Origin: Streptomyces griseoluteus
GTDB lineage: Bacteria > Actinomycetota > Actinomycetes > Streptomycetales > Streptomycetaceae
NCBI GenBank assembly: GCA_000717735.1
Contig: JOBE01000006.1
Coordinates: forward strand, 116,427 to 180,426
Direction of reading: 5' to 3'
DNA: 64,000 bases
A program made the translations under genes and the position numbers. The notes beneath the pieces were generated by a model. That model did not search any database. It had not been told where the DNA came from and saw only the letters and a list, made by a program, of their open reading frames with translations. This document shows positions 21,981 through 30,616 of this stretch, in pieces; within the stretch, counting starts at the first letter, position 1; every line of letters begins with the position of its first letter.

Positions 21981-22876
21981 GCAACGCAGCAAAGACGCCC
22001 GACGGCCTTGTCATCGTCGACAAGCCGTCGGGCTTCACCTCGCACGACGTCGTGGCCAAGATGCGCGGGATCGCCAAGACCCGCCGCGTCGGCCACGCCG
22101 GCACGCTCGACCCCATGGCCACGGGCGTCCTCGTCCTCGGCGTGGAGCGGGCGACCAAGCTCCTCGGTCACCTCGCGCTGACCGAGAAGGAGTACCTGGG
22201 CACCATCCGCCTGGGCCAGACGACGATCACCGACGACGCCGAGGGCGAGATCACGGCGTCGGCCGACGCTTCGAAGGTCACCCGCGAAGGCATCGACGCG
22301 GGCGTCGCCGAGCTGACCGGCGCCATCATGCAGGTGCCGTCGAAGGTCTCCGCGATCAAGATCGACGGCAAGCGGTCGTACGCCCGCGTGCGCGGCGGCG
22401 AGGAGTTCGAGATCCCTGCCCGCCCGGTCACCGTCTCCTCCTTCCAGGTGTACGACGTCCGCGAGGCGACCGCCGAGGACGGCACCCCCGTCGTCGACCT
22501 GGTCGTCTCCGTCGTCTGCTCCTCCGGTACGTACATCCGGGCGCTCGCCCGGGACCTCGGCGCCGGGCTCGGCGTGGGCGGTCATCTGACCGCGCTGCGC
22601 CGCACCCGGGTCGGCCCGTACAAGCTGGACTCGGCGAAGACGCTCGACCAGCTCCAGGAGGAGCTCACGGTCATGCCGGTCGCCGACGCGGCCGCGGCGG
22701 CGTTCCCCCGGTGGGAGGTCGACGAGAAGCGGGCCGCGCTGCTGCTCAACGGCGTCCGCCTGGAGATGCCGGAGTACCCGGCGGGACCCGTCGCGGTCTA
22801 CGGACCGGAGGGGAAGCTCCTCGCGCTCGTCGAGGACCAGCGGGGCAAGGCCAAGAGCCTCGCCGTCTTCGGCTGA
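21977..22876 (+). CDS. truB: tRNA pseudouridine(55) synthase TruB
   Basis: A 299-residue enzyme that makes pseudouridine 55 in the T loop of tRNAs. The motif RVGHAGTLDPMATGVLVL contains the catalytic aspartate (in TLDP). KVSAIKIDGKRSYARVRGGE and SGTYIRALARDLG are the other family blocks. The C-terminal region contains a PUA-like part. It overlaps rbfA by four bases, indicating translational coupling. A perfect 38-bp palindrome follows and is probably its terminator. Confidence 0.97.
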   Translation: MSNAAKTPDGLVIVDKPSGFTSHDVVAKMRGIAKTRRVGHAGTLDPMATGVLVLGVERATKLLGHLALTEKEYLGTIRLGQTTITDDAEGEITASADASKVTREGIDAGVAELTGAIMQVPSKVSAIKIDGKRSYARVRGGEEFEIPARPVTVSSFQVYDVREATAEDGTPVVDLVVSVVCSSGTYIRALARDLGAGLGVGGHLTALRRTRVGPYKLDSAKTLDQLQEELTVMPVADAAAAAFPRWEVDEKRAALLLNGVRLEMPEYPAGPVAVYGPEGKLLALVEDQRGKAKSLAVFG

Positions 22877-22910
22877 GACACGGGCCTCTGGGACCAGGAC
22901 GTAGGGCTTC

Positions 22911-22948
22911 ACGGTGGGGCGGGCACGCGCGCGTGCCCGCCCCACCGT
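22911..22948 (+). terminator. Perfect 38-bp palindrome after truB
   Basis: Positions 22911–22948 are a perfect palindrome (19-bp half ACGGTGGGGCGGGCACGCG) that folds as a 17-bp stem with a 4-nt loop, followed by TTGTCC. It lies 34 bases after the truB stop and is positioned as an intrinsic terminator. Confidence 0.8.
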
Positions 22949-23096
22949 TGTCCCCCCATCCCCCGGGAGAGTCTGTCCGGCGGAAGCCGCGGAATCACCC
23001 CATCGGGGAGGCGCTCGGAGTGAATGGGGGAGTGCCAGGGGGCGCGTTTCCCCTCGTGCGCCTCCGGGTGATCACAGGCGACCTACCGTCGACACC

Positions 23097-26000
23097 ATGG
23101 GACGCGGGGACCTGGCGACGCTGGTACGAATCTGCGATCTGGCGGGCCGGCCGCGCGGCACCGGATTCCTCGCCGACCACCACGGAACGGTCGTCACCAG
23201 CCACGAAGCCGTCGACGGGCTCAGCCGTGTCCTCCTGCGCGCCCCCGGCGACCGGAGCTGGTTCGCCGAGGCCGAGGCCGTCACCTCCCTGCCGGAGCGG
23301 GGCCTCGCCCTGGTGCGCACCGAAGGGCTCGGCGTCCGCCCGCTGCCGCTCGCGACCCGCGACCGGATCGAACCCGGCACGTACGTGCGGATCGCCGCCC
23401 AGGGCTGGCGCGAGGCCCGTGTCCTCGGCCCCACCGCCGTCACGTACGTCGCCACAGACCGCTGCCACGACCTCGCCGAGGCCCTCGAGCTCGCCATCGG
23501 CACCGAGGGCGCCGAGGCCCTCCGCCTCAGCGGACAGGCCGCCGGAGGCCCCGTCCTCGACACCACCACAGGCACCGTCCTCGCCGTCCTCGGCACCGCC
23601 CTGCACGGCCACCGCAAGGCCGCCGGATACGCCGTCCCGATCCGGCCCGAGGGCCCCCTCACCGCCCTGCTCCGGCGCAACGCGGCCACCGTCGCCGCCT
23701 ACGGCCCCGACCTCAACCTCGCCGGCATCCTGGAGCTCACCGCCACCTCCGCCGGGCCCGTACGGGAGCCCGACCCCTGGCCCGAGCCCGTCGAACGGCC
23801 CGAGTGCGTCCGTGAGTTCACCCGCTTCGCGGCGGGCGACGCACCGGTCCTCGCGCTCGTCGGCGCCCCCGGCACCGGCCGTACCACCGCGCTCGCCGCG
23901 CTGTGCGCACGCCGCGCCCGGGGCGCCGCCCCGGCCCCCACCGTCCGGCTGCGCGGCGCCGACCTGCGCGCCGAGGACCGCTCACTCGCCGACGCCGTCG
24001 GCCGCGCCCTGCACCAGGCGGGCCGTATCGTCGCCGCCTCCGGGGCGCTCGGCGACACCGCGACCGCCACCCCCGAACGGGCCGCCGCCCTCGCCCACGA
24101 GGCGGGCCGCCCGCTCCTCGTCGTCGTCGACGGCCCCGAGGAGATGCCGCCGCTCCTCGCCCACCGACTCGCCGACTGGACCGCCGCCACCGAGGACTGG
24201 CTCCGCGCCCACCACGTCCACCTCGTGACCGCCTGCCGCCCCGAGCACTGGGAACTGGCAGGGACCCTCTACACCCCGGGCGCGCTCCACCGGCCGGCGG
24301 CCGGACAGGGAGGCGGACTCGGACCCGGCCTCGGGGAGGCGGCGCCCGCCGCCCTCGTCCTCGGGCCGTACTCCACGACGGAGGCACGTGCCGTGCGCGA
24401 GGGGTACGGCCTCCGGGAGACGGACCTCGCCGAGTGCGACGCCCGCCACCCGCTCGCCCTGCGGCTGCTCGCCGAGGTGCGGGCCGCGCTGCCGGGGCAC
24501 GTACCCGGGCGTCCGGGACGCGAGGAGATCTTCACCGCCTACCTGGACCTCATGTGCCTGCGGATCGCCGTCCGCATCACCGCGGGCTCCCGGCCGCTCG
24601 TCCGGGGGGCCGCCGTACGCCGGCTCGCCGCGCGCGTGACCGGCCAGATCCACGAGGCGGCCCGCCGGTGCCTCGGCCCGGGGCACGGCGTCCTCGACCG
24701 GGCCTCCTTCGAGCAGCTCTTCCCCTGGCGGGACGGCTGGGCCTCGGCGGTCCTCACCGAAGGCCTGCTCGTCCCCGCCGGCAGCGGCTACCGCTTCGCC
24801 CACGAGGAGCTCGCGGACTGGGTGCAGGCCGCCCACCTGGACCTGGACGCGGCCCTCCCCGCGCTCCTCTCCGCGGGCACCGCTTACCCGGCGCCCGGAG
24901 GCGAGGACCGGCCGGGCCCGCCCGGCTCGTCCCTCCACCCGCTCGGCCCCGTCCCCCCGACGTTTCCCCCGGCCCCTCCCACCGCGGCGGTGCCCCGGCA
25001 GCGAACCCCCGAGGACCCGCTCCCGCCCGGCCGGCCGCCCGTCCCGCGCCACCGCATCGGTCCCGTGCTCCAGGCACTCCTGCTGCTCCACCGCGAACGC
25101 GGCCCGGCGGCCCTCGCGCCCCACCTCACCGCACTCGCCGACTCCCTCGCCCGCTTCGCGGCCGCGGACCCCGAAGGGCCGCCGGCCGGTGACGGGCCCT
25201 GGTGGGCCGCCCGGCTGTTCGGGGAGAGCCTGCGGCGGCTGCCCGACCCCCGGCCGTATCTGCCCGTCCTGCGACTGCTCGCCGACCGGATCGGGGCCCG
25301 CCCCGGCCGCCCCGCCGTGTTCGCCGCGTTCGGGCCGGAGTTCTGGCTGGGGCTCCCGCTCGGCGAGGACGAGCGGATCGACCTGCTGCGGCGGCTCGTG
25401 CCCGCCGACCCGCCGCCCGGCCCCGAAACCGGCGGTGAACGGAGCCTCGACGCCGTCGCGGGGATGCTCGCCGCCGACCCCCGGGGCGTCCAGCCCCTCC
25501 TCTGCCGCTGGTTCGGCGACGACCGCCCCCTTCCCTCCGCCCCGCACGCGACCGTCGCCACCGCCGCCCAGGCCCTGCTGCACACCCATCGGGCGCTCGC
25601 CGTCGACGACCTGTGCGAGGCGCTCGTCGCCACCGCCCACCCGCTCGCCGACGGTCTCCTCGCCGCCCTCGCCGAGGACGAGTCCGCCGCCCTCTGCCGG
25701 GCCGTCGACCGCTGGGCCCACGACGACGGTCGCCCGGAGCGACGCGTCGCCGCCGCCGCGTACGGACATCTGGTCGCCGGCCACGCCGCCACCTCCGCCG
25801 ACCGCGAACTCCTCCGCTACGCCGCCCTCGCCCTGCTCGCCCGCCCGGGCGACCAGGCCCTCCACGGCGCCGCCCTCGGCCTCCTGATCCGCGACCCGCA
25901 CACCCGGGCCCGCCACCTGCCCCGCGCCCTCGCCGAGCCCCGGGTGCCCGCCGACGCGCTCGCCGAGGCCCTCGCGGCCGATCCCGGGCCGGTGCTCGCC

Positions 26001-26690
26001 GCCTTCCGGGCCCGGCTGCACGGCACGGGCGAGGCTCCGGCCGCCGCCCTGCGCGCCCTCGCCGAGGTCGACACGCCCGCCCTCGCCCGCCGGGTCGCCG
26101 CCCTCGTCCGCGACTACGTGGCCCGCCACCCCGAGGGCGCGGGACACGCCGCCGACTTCGTCGACCGGCGGTTCGAGGACGGCCCGGCGGCCAGGGCCGT
26201 GCTGTTCCCGCTGGTCGCCGGGCTGATCCGGGGTCGCCCCGCCACCGTCCGCCGCGCCCTCGCCCCCGTCCTCGCCGCCCCCGGCACCGGAGCCTCCCGC
26301 CATCTGCGGGCCGAACTGCTCGACGTACTCCTCGAACACGAGCGGTACGAGGCCGAGGCGGGCGAGTTCACCGTCCTGGAGGCCCTCCTGAGGGCCGCGG
26401 CCGAGGGCTCCGAGCTCCGCAGCGAGCCGCGCACCAGGGAGCTCACCCATCGGGCCGGCGGCCTGTGGGCCCGTACCGCGGAAGGCGCGGGGCAGCTCGA
26501 CCCGGTCCTCGCGGGACTCGCCCGCGGGCGGCCCGCGTTCGCCGTGCTGCTCGCCCGCTGGACGGTCGCGGCCCCCACCGACTGGGTCCCGCTGCTCGGC
26601 CCCGAGTCCCTCCAGGCGCTGCGGAGCCACGGCACTTCCATGCCGATGCGAACCGACGGCCGTGGGCATGGCAGTCTTAGACCTGCGTAA
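23097..26690 (+). CDS. Trypsin-like fold / P-loop NTPase fusion with predicted inactive protease
   Basis: A 1,197-residue protein in three parts. Residues 1–190 have an S1-type protease outline (RGTGFLADHHGTVVTSHEAV, His36), but the serine motif usually read GDSGGPV is GQAAGGPV, with Ala149 in place of the nucleophile. The expected Asp in the D-L-A-L position is Gly (ERGLALV). Residues 250–450 resemble a STAND/NACHT-type NTPase: P-loop GAPGTGRTT (256–264, Arg262 instead of Lys), Walker B LLVVVDGPEE (Asp345) and a sensor-like VTACRPEHW. The rest is Ala/Leu-rich helical-repeat sequence around a Pro-rich linker (about 610–660). ATG at 23097 is taken because the domain begins there. It lies between truB and ribF; a signalling or scaffolding role is inference. 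Confidence 0.75.
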   Translation: MGRGDLATLVRICDLAGRPRGTGFLADHHGTVVTSHEAVDGLSRVLLRAPGDRSWFAEAEAVTSLPERGLALVRTEGLGVRPLPLATRDRIEPGTYVRIAAQGWREARVLGPTAVTYVATDRCHDLAEALELAIGTEGAEALRLSGQAAGGPVLDTTTGTVLAVLGTALHGHRKAAGYAVPIRPEGPLTALLRRNAATVAAYGPDLNLAGILELTATSAGPVREPDPWPEPVERPECVREFTRFAAGDAPVLALVGAPGTGRTTALAALCARRARGAAPAPTVRLRGADLRAEDRSLADAVGRALHQAGRIVAASGALGDTATATPERAAALAHEAGRPLLVVVDGPEEMPPLLAHRLADWTAATEDWLRAHHVHLVTACRPEHWELAGTLYTPGALHRPAAGQGGGLGPGLGEAAPAALVLGPYSTTEARAVREGYGLRETDLAECDARHPLALRLLAEVRAALPGHVPGRPGREEIFTAYLDLMCLRIAVRITAGSRPLVRGAAVRRLAARVTGQIHEAARRCLGPGHGVLDRASFEQLFPWRDGWASAVLTEGLLVPAGSGYRFAHEELADWVQAAHLDLDAALPALLSAGTAYPAPGGEDRPGPPGSSLHPLGPVPPTFPPAPPTAAVPRQRTPEDPLPPGRPPVPRHRIGPVLQALLLLHRERGPAALAPHLTALADSLARFAAADPEGPPAGDGPWWAARLFGESLRRLPDPRPYLPVLRLLADRIGARPGRPAVFAAFGPEFWLGLPLGEDERIDLLRRLVPADPPPGPETGGERSLDAVAGMLAADPRGVQPLLCRWFGDDRPLPSAPHATVATAAQALLHTHRALAVDDLCEALVATAHPLADGLLAALAEDESAALCRAVDRWAHDDGRPERRVAAAAYGHLVAGHAATSADRELLRYAALALLARPGDQALHGAALGLLIRDPHTRARHLPRALAEPRVPADALAEALAADPGPVLAAFRARLHGTGEAPAAALRALAEVDTPALARRVAALVRDYVARHPEGAGHAADFVDRRFEDGPAARAVLFPLVAGLIRGRPATVRRALAPVLAAPGTGASRHLRAELLDVLLEHERYEAEAGEFTVLEALLRAAAEGSELRSEPRTRELTHRAGGLWARTAEGAGQLDPVLAGLARGRPAFAVLLARWTVAAPTDWVPLLGPESLQALRSHGTSMPMRTDGRGHGSLRPA

Positions 26691-26721
26691 TCGGCGAACA
26701 GGCGGACGAGGAGCGGTCACA

Positions 26722-27687
26722 GTGCAGCGCTGGCGTGGCTTGGAGGACATCCCCCAGGACTGGGGGCGCAGCGTCGTCACCATCGGCTCCTACGACGGGG
26801 TGCACCGCGGACACCAGCTGATCATCGGGCGGGCCGTGGAGCGCGCCCGGGAGCTGGGCGTGCCGGCCGTCGTCGTGACCTTCGACCCGCACCCCTCCGA
26901 GGTCGTACGGCCCGGCAGCCATCCGCCGCTGCTCGCCCCGCACCACCGGCGCGCCGAGCTGATGGCCGACCTCGGGGTCGACGCGGTGCTGGTCCTGCCG
27001 TTCACCGCCGAGTTCTCCCAGCTGTCCCCGGCCGACTTCATCGTCAAGGTGCTCGTCGACAAGCTGCACGCGAAGGCCGTCATCGAGGGCCCCAACTTCC
27101 GCTTCGGGCACCGGGCCGCAGGGAACGTCGCCTACCTGTCCGAGCTCGGCGCCACCTACGACTACGAGGTCGAGGTCATCGACCTGTACGTCTGCGGCGA
27201 GGCGGGCGGCGGTGAGCCCTTCTCCTCCACCCTCACCCGCCGGCTGGTCGCCGAGGGCGACATGGGAGGGGCCGCCGAGGTCCTCGGCCGCCCGCACCGG
27301 GTCGAGGGCATCGTGGTCCGCGGCGCGCAGCGCGGCCGCGAGCTCGGCTTCCCGACGGCCAACGTCGAGACCCTGCCGCACACGGCGATCCCGGCGGACG
27401 GCGTCTACGCGGGCTGGCTGACGGCCGCGGGCGAGCGGATGCCGGCGGCCATCTCGGTCGGCACGAACCCGCAGTTCGACGGCACGGAGCGGACGGTGGA
27501 GGCGTACGCCATCGACCGCGAGGGGCTCGACCTGTACGGGCTGCACGTGGCCGTGGACTTCCTGGAGTACGTGCGCGGGATGCTCAAGTTCGACACCCTG
27601 GACGACCTGCTCCTGGCGATGGCGGGCGACGTGAAGCGCTGCCGGGAGCTGACCGAGGCGTACGACCGGGAGCACGCGGGGGCCTGA
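26722..27687 (+). CDS. ribF: Bifunctional riboflavin kinase / FAD synthetase
   Basis: A 321-residue enzyme that makes FMN from riboflavin and then FAD. The N-terminal FAD synthetase (nucleotidyltransferase) domain shows TIGSYDGVHRGHQ and VVTFDPHP. The C-terminal flavokinase barrel shows GRELGFPTANVE and DGVYAGWL, with the closing DLYGLHVAVDFLEYVRGMLKFD. GTG at 26722 has GAGGAG at 26708–26713. Its FAD product is used by several enzymes in this window, including ThyX and the acyl-CoA dehydrogenase. A MITE-like repeat begins three bases after the stop codon. No FMN riboswitch-like leader was recognised. Confidence 0.97.
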   Translation: MQRWRGLEDIPQDWGRSVVTIGSYDGVHRGHQLIIGRAVERARELGVPAVVVTFDPHPSEVVRPGSHPPLLAPHHRRAELMADLGVDAVLVLPFTAEFSQLSPADFIVKVLVDKLHAKAVIEGPNFRFGHRAAGNVAYLSELGATYDYEVEVIDLYVCGEAGGGEPFSSTLTRRLVAEGDMGGAAEVLGRPHRVEGIVVRGAQRGRELGFPTANVETLPHTAIPADGVYAGWLTAAGERMPAAISVGTNPQFDGTERTVEAYAIDREGLDLYGLHVAVDFLEYVRGMLKFDTLDDLLLAMAGDVKRCRELTEAYDREHAGA

Positions 27688-27689
27688 GC

Positions 27690-27885
27690 TAGGGCCTGTC
27701 GTTTGGATCATGCCGGGCTCGCGGGGTCTGGCACCGCGCCTCGCCGCGTTGTCGTCGGTTGCCATGGCTCCGCCATGACTCCCTCCTCCGCCTTGCGATG
27801 CGTCCCCCAGGCCCTGCGGGCCTGGGGAGACCCCATGCACCAGACCCCACTCCCCGATCCGGCCTGATCCAAACGACAGACCCTA
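27690..27885. mobile_element. MITE-like element, copy 1, at the 3' end of ribF
   Basis: A 196-bp non-coding element bounded by 21-bp terminal inverted repeats (27690–27710 and 27865–27885), 20 of 21 positions complementary, beginning TAGGG and ending CCCTA. Inside it, GGGGTCTGGCACC near the left end faces GCACCAGACCCC near the right end, giving nested dyads. A perfect CCCCAGGCCC/GGGCCTGGGG hairpin (27805–27827) is unique to this copy. The interior is closely similar to the element at 60612–60775. It contains no transposase gene and lies in the gap between convergent ribF and the P450 gene. TA at the ends suggests a TA-targeting family, by inference. Confidence 0.75.
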
Positions 27886-27908
27886 GGCCCCCGCCTGCCC
27901 CGTACCGC

Positions 27909-29180
27909 TCACCAGGTGACGAAGAGCTCCTTCGGACCGCGGATCAGCCCCTTCGACTGCCACACCACGTCCTCGGGGCCGTCAGCCAGCCGCAGCCCCG
28001 GATAGCGGCTCAGCAGCGTCGACAGCATCACCTCCGACTCCATCCGGGTGAGCATCGCGCCCATGCAGTGGTGCGGCCCGTGCCCGAAGGAGACGTGCCC
28101 GGTGCCCTCCCGGTCGAAGTCGATGGCGTGCGGGTCCTCGAAGACCTCCGGGTCCCGGTTGGCCGCCAGGTAGGAGGCGTACACCGCCTCACCTGCCCGG
28201 ATGCGCACCCCGCCGATCTCGACGTCCTCCGTGGCGATCCGGGGCAGCCCCACGCCGTTGCGGTGCGGGATCCAGCGCAGCAGCTCGTCCACGGCCTGCG
28301 GGATCAGCTCCGGCTCCGCGCGCAGCCGGTCCGCGAGCTCCGGACGGGTGAGCAGGACGTAGACCATGTTGGCGCTGTTGTTCCGCACCGCGTGGGCGCC
28401 GCTGATCAGGACGGCCATGGCCAGCGAGACGGCCTCGTCCACGTCGATCCTGCCGTCCGCGAGGGACTCGGCGAGCACCCCCGCCAGATCGTCCCGGGGC
28501 TCGGCGAGCCGCCGGTCGAGCAGCCGGGTGATGTAGCCGTGGATCTGTGCCTTGGCCGCCCGGCTGCTCTCCGGACCCGGCCCCGACGACAGGATGAGGT
28601 CGGGCCAGGAGGCCAGCTCCGCGCGGTCCTCCTCCGGGATGCCGAGCAGGTCGCACACCACCGCCATCGGCAGCGGGCCGTGCAGGTGCTTCACCAGGTC
28701 GGCGGGTCGGCCCGCCGCCTCCATCGCGTCCAGGAGCCGGTCGGTGGTCACCTGGGCCGCCGGGCGGAGCCGCTTGGTGTTCTGCCCGGTGAAGGCCTTG
28801 GTGACGGCCTTGCGCAGCTGGGTGTGGTACGGCGGATCGGCGTAGTTGAGGGCGGCCTTCGAGGCCACCATGTGCCCGGTCATCTTCGTGACCTGGCGGT
28901 CGAGGAGGGCCGTCCGGCTGAACCTGGGGTCGGAGGTCACCGCGCGCACGTCCTCGTACCGCGTCACCAGCCAGGCCTCGTTGGCCGCGGCGAACGGCAG
29001 CCGGATGCGGGCGACGGGCTCCTTGGCGAGGAGCTCGGTGAGCAGGGGGTCGAAGGCGAGGGCCGGAAGGTCGTCGACGGCCCAGTCACGGACGGGCGGA
29101 GGGGCGGCCGGGGGCTCGGGGGCAGTACCGGCGGGCGCCGTTCTCGTGGAGGGCGCTTCGGAGGTCGTCTCGGAGGTCAT
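27909..29180 (-). CDS. Cytochrome P450, CYP158-like (flaviolin/biflaviolin-type)
   Basis: A 423-residue soluble bacterial P450. The heme-binding loop is HVSFGHGPHHCMGAML (Cys372), the ExxR motif is in VDELLRWIPHRNGVGLPR, and the ending IRGPKELFVTW resembles CYP158A enzymes that couple flaviolin. The I-helix region reads LISGAHAVRNNSAN, without the usual AGxxT threonine, a feature also known in CYP158A2. With the neighbouring RppA, oxidation or coupling of tetrahydroxynaphthalene/flaviolin is the likely role. ATG at 29180 is preferred over an in-frame ATG at 29273 because family N-termini are short and Thr/Ala-rich. It is divergent from rppA across 178 bases. Confidence 0.88.
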   Translation of the reverse strand: MTSETTSEAPSTRTAPAGTAPEPPAAPPPVRDWAVDDLPALAFDPLLTELLAKEPVARIRLPFAAANEAWLVTRYEDVRAVTSDPRFSRTALLDRQVTKMTGHMVASKAALNYADPPYHTQLRKAVTKAFTGQNTKRLRPAAQVTTDRLLDAMEAAGRPADLVKHLHGPLPMAVVCDLLGIPEEDRAELASWPDLILSSGPGPESSRAAKAQIHGYITRLLDRRLAEPRDDLAGVLAESLADGRIDVDEAVSLAMAVLISGAHAVRNNSANMVYVLLTRPELADRLRAEPELIPQAVDELLRWIPHRNGVGLPRIATEDVEIGGVRIRAGEAVYASYLAANRDPEVFEDPHAIDFDREGTGHVSFGHGPHHCMGAMLTRMESEVMLSTLLSRYPGLRLADGPEDVVWQSKGLIRGPKELFVTW

Positions 29181-29358
29181 GTGGTGCCTGTTCCCGGCGG
29201 CGGACGGCGGCGATACGCCGAGCGCCGACAGCCCCCTGAACGGAGCACCCCGCTGCTCACCCTGAGTGGCCATCCGGTCGCGCTCGCGGTTGCGGGCTCG
29301 CGATCACCGGGTGAGTGTGGGCCGCAGTTCACGCGAACGAGACGAAGGAGCGAGTGTC
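29181..29358. promoter_or_regulatory. Divergent intergenic region between the P450 gene and rppA
   Basis: This 178-base region must hold promoters for both genes. The rppA ribosome site GAAGGAG lies at 29344–29350. I could not identify a convincing –35/–10 pair or an operator dyad in it. Confidence 0.5.
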
Positions 29359-30492
29359 GTGGTGACTTTGTGCAAGCCCGCTGTGTCCGTGCCCGAGCAC
29401 GTGATCACGATGGAGGAGACCCTCGACCTCGCCCGCTCACACCATGAGGGGCATCCCCAACTGGCCCTGGCACTACGCCTGATCGGCAACACCGGGGTGA
29501 CCAGGAGACACATCGTCCAGCCCATCGAGGAGACCCTGAAGCACCCGGGCTTCGAGGAACGCAACATCCGCTACGAGGCCGAGGCCAAGGCCCGGGTCCC
29601 GGCGGTCGTCCGGGAGGCGCTGGACAACGCGGCGCTGCGTCCCGCGGACATCGACATGATCGTCTACGTGTCGTGCACGGGCTTCATGATGCCCTCGCTC
29701 ACCGCCTGGATGATCAACACCATGGGCTTCCCCAGCCACACCCGCCAGGTCCCCATCGCGCAGCTCGGCTGCGCCGCCGGCGGAGCGGCGATCAACCGCG
29801 CGCACGACTTCTGCACCGCGTACCCGGACGCCAACGTCCTCGTCGTGGCCTGCGAGTTCTGCTCGCTCTGCTACCAGCCCACCGATCTCGGTGTCGGCTC
29901 GCTGCTCTCCAACGGCCTGTTCGGCGACGCCGTCGCCGCCGCCGTGGTGCGCGGTCGGGGCGGCACCGGCATCGGCCTGGAGCGCAACAGCTCCCACCTC
30001 GTGCCCGACACCGAGGACTGGATCGCCTACAGCGTCCGCGCCACCGGATTCCACTTCCTGCTCGACAAGCGGGTGCCCGGAACGATGGAACCGCTGGCCC
30101 CCGCGCTCCGCGAGGTCGCGGGAGCACACGGATGGGACGCCGGGGCGCTGGACTTCTACATCATCCACGCGGGTGGCCCCCGCATCCTCGACGACCTGAG
30201 CCGCTTCCTCGAAGTGCCCCCGGAGGCCTTCCGCTTCAGCCGCGCCACGCTGACGGAGTACGGCAACATCGCCAGCGCCGTCGTCCTGGACGCCGTCCGC
30301 CGGCTCTTCGAGGAGGGCGGGCAGGCCGAGGGCGCGCGGGGCATCCTCGCCGGGTTCGGCCCCGGCATCACCGCCGAGATGTGCCTCGGACGGTGGACGA
30401 ACGCCCCCGTCTCGCCCGAGCCGAGCCTCGGCACCCGCCGCATCGTGGGCTACTCGCCGCCGTTCCGTCCGGCCCGTACGCCCGCCGCCTGA
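29359..30492 (+). CDS. rppA: Type III polyketide synthase, 1,3,6,8-tetrahydroxynaphthalene synthase
   Basis: A 377-residue homodimeric chalcone-synthase-fold enzyme that condenses five malonyl-CoA into tetrahydroxynaphthalene, which oxidises to flaviolin and melanin-like pigments. The N-terminus (VVTLCKPAVSVPEHVITM) and the CTGFMMPSLTAWMIN block match RppA. The catalytic triad is visible as Cys138 in QLGCAAGGAAIN, His in YIIHAGGPRILDD and Asn in TEYGNIASAVV. GTG at 29359 is chosen because it aligns with the RppA N-terminus and has GAAGGAG eight bases upstream; GTG at 29362 is the alternative. The partner P450 gene is divergent, whereas in S. griseus and S. coelicolor I recall it in the same orientation. 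Confidence 0.96.
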   Translation: MVTLCKPAVSVPEHVITMEETLDLARSHHEGHPQLALALRLIGNTGVTRRHIVQPIEETLKHPGFEERNIRYEAEAKARVPAVVREALDNAALRPADIDMIVYVSCTGFMMPSLTAWMINTMGFPSHTRQVPIAQLGCAAGGAAINRAHDFCTAYPDANVLVVACEFCSLCYQPTDLGVGSLLSNGLFGDAVAAAVVRGRGGTGIGLERNSSHLVPDTEDWIAYSVRATGFHFLLDKRVPGTMEPLAPALREVAGAHGWDAGALDFYIIHAGGPRILDDLSRFLEVPPEAFRFSRATLTEYGNIASAVVLDAVRRLFEEGGQAEGARGILAGFGPGITAEMCLGRWTNAPVSPEPSLGTRRIVGYSPPFRPARTPAA

Positions 30493-30616
30493 GCGTCCGC
30501 CGCCGAGCCCCGATCACCGCGTACGAGGACCGGCGCGCGTACGAGTGCGCGCACCCGCACGAGCACCGCGTCCCCGGACGCCACCCCACCGAACAGCCCC
30601 AGCAGAGGAGAGCCCT

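Noticed and set aside
26691..26721. FMN riboswitch before ribF
   Set aside because: The gap is only 31 bases and holds just a ribosome binding site.
23982..26783. A 933-codon antisense frame opposite the protease-like/NTPase gene
   Set aside because: Gly/Glu/Arg-rich shadow composition without family motifs.
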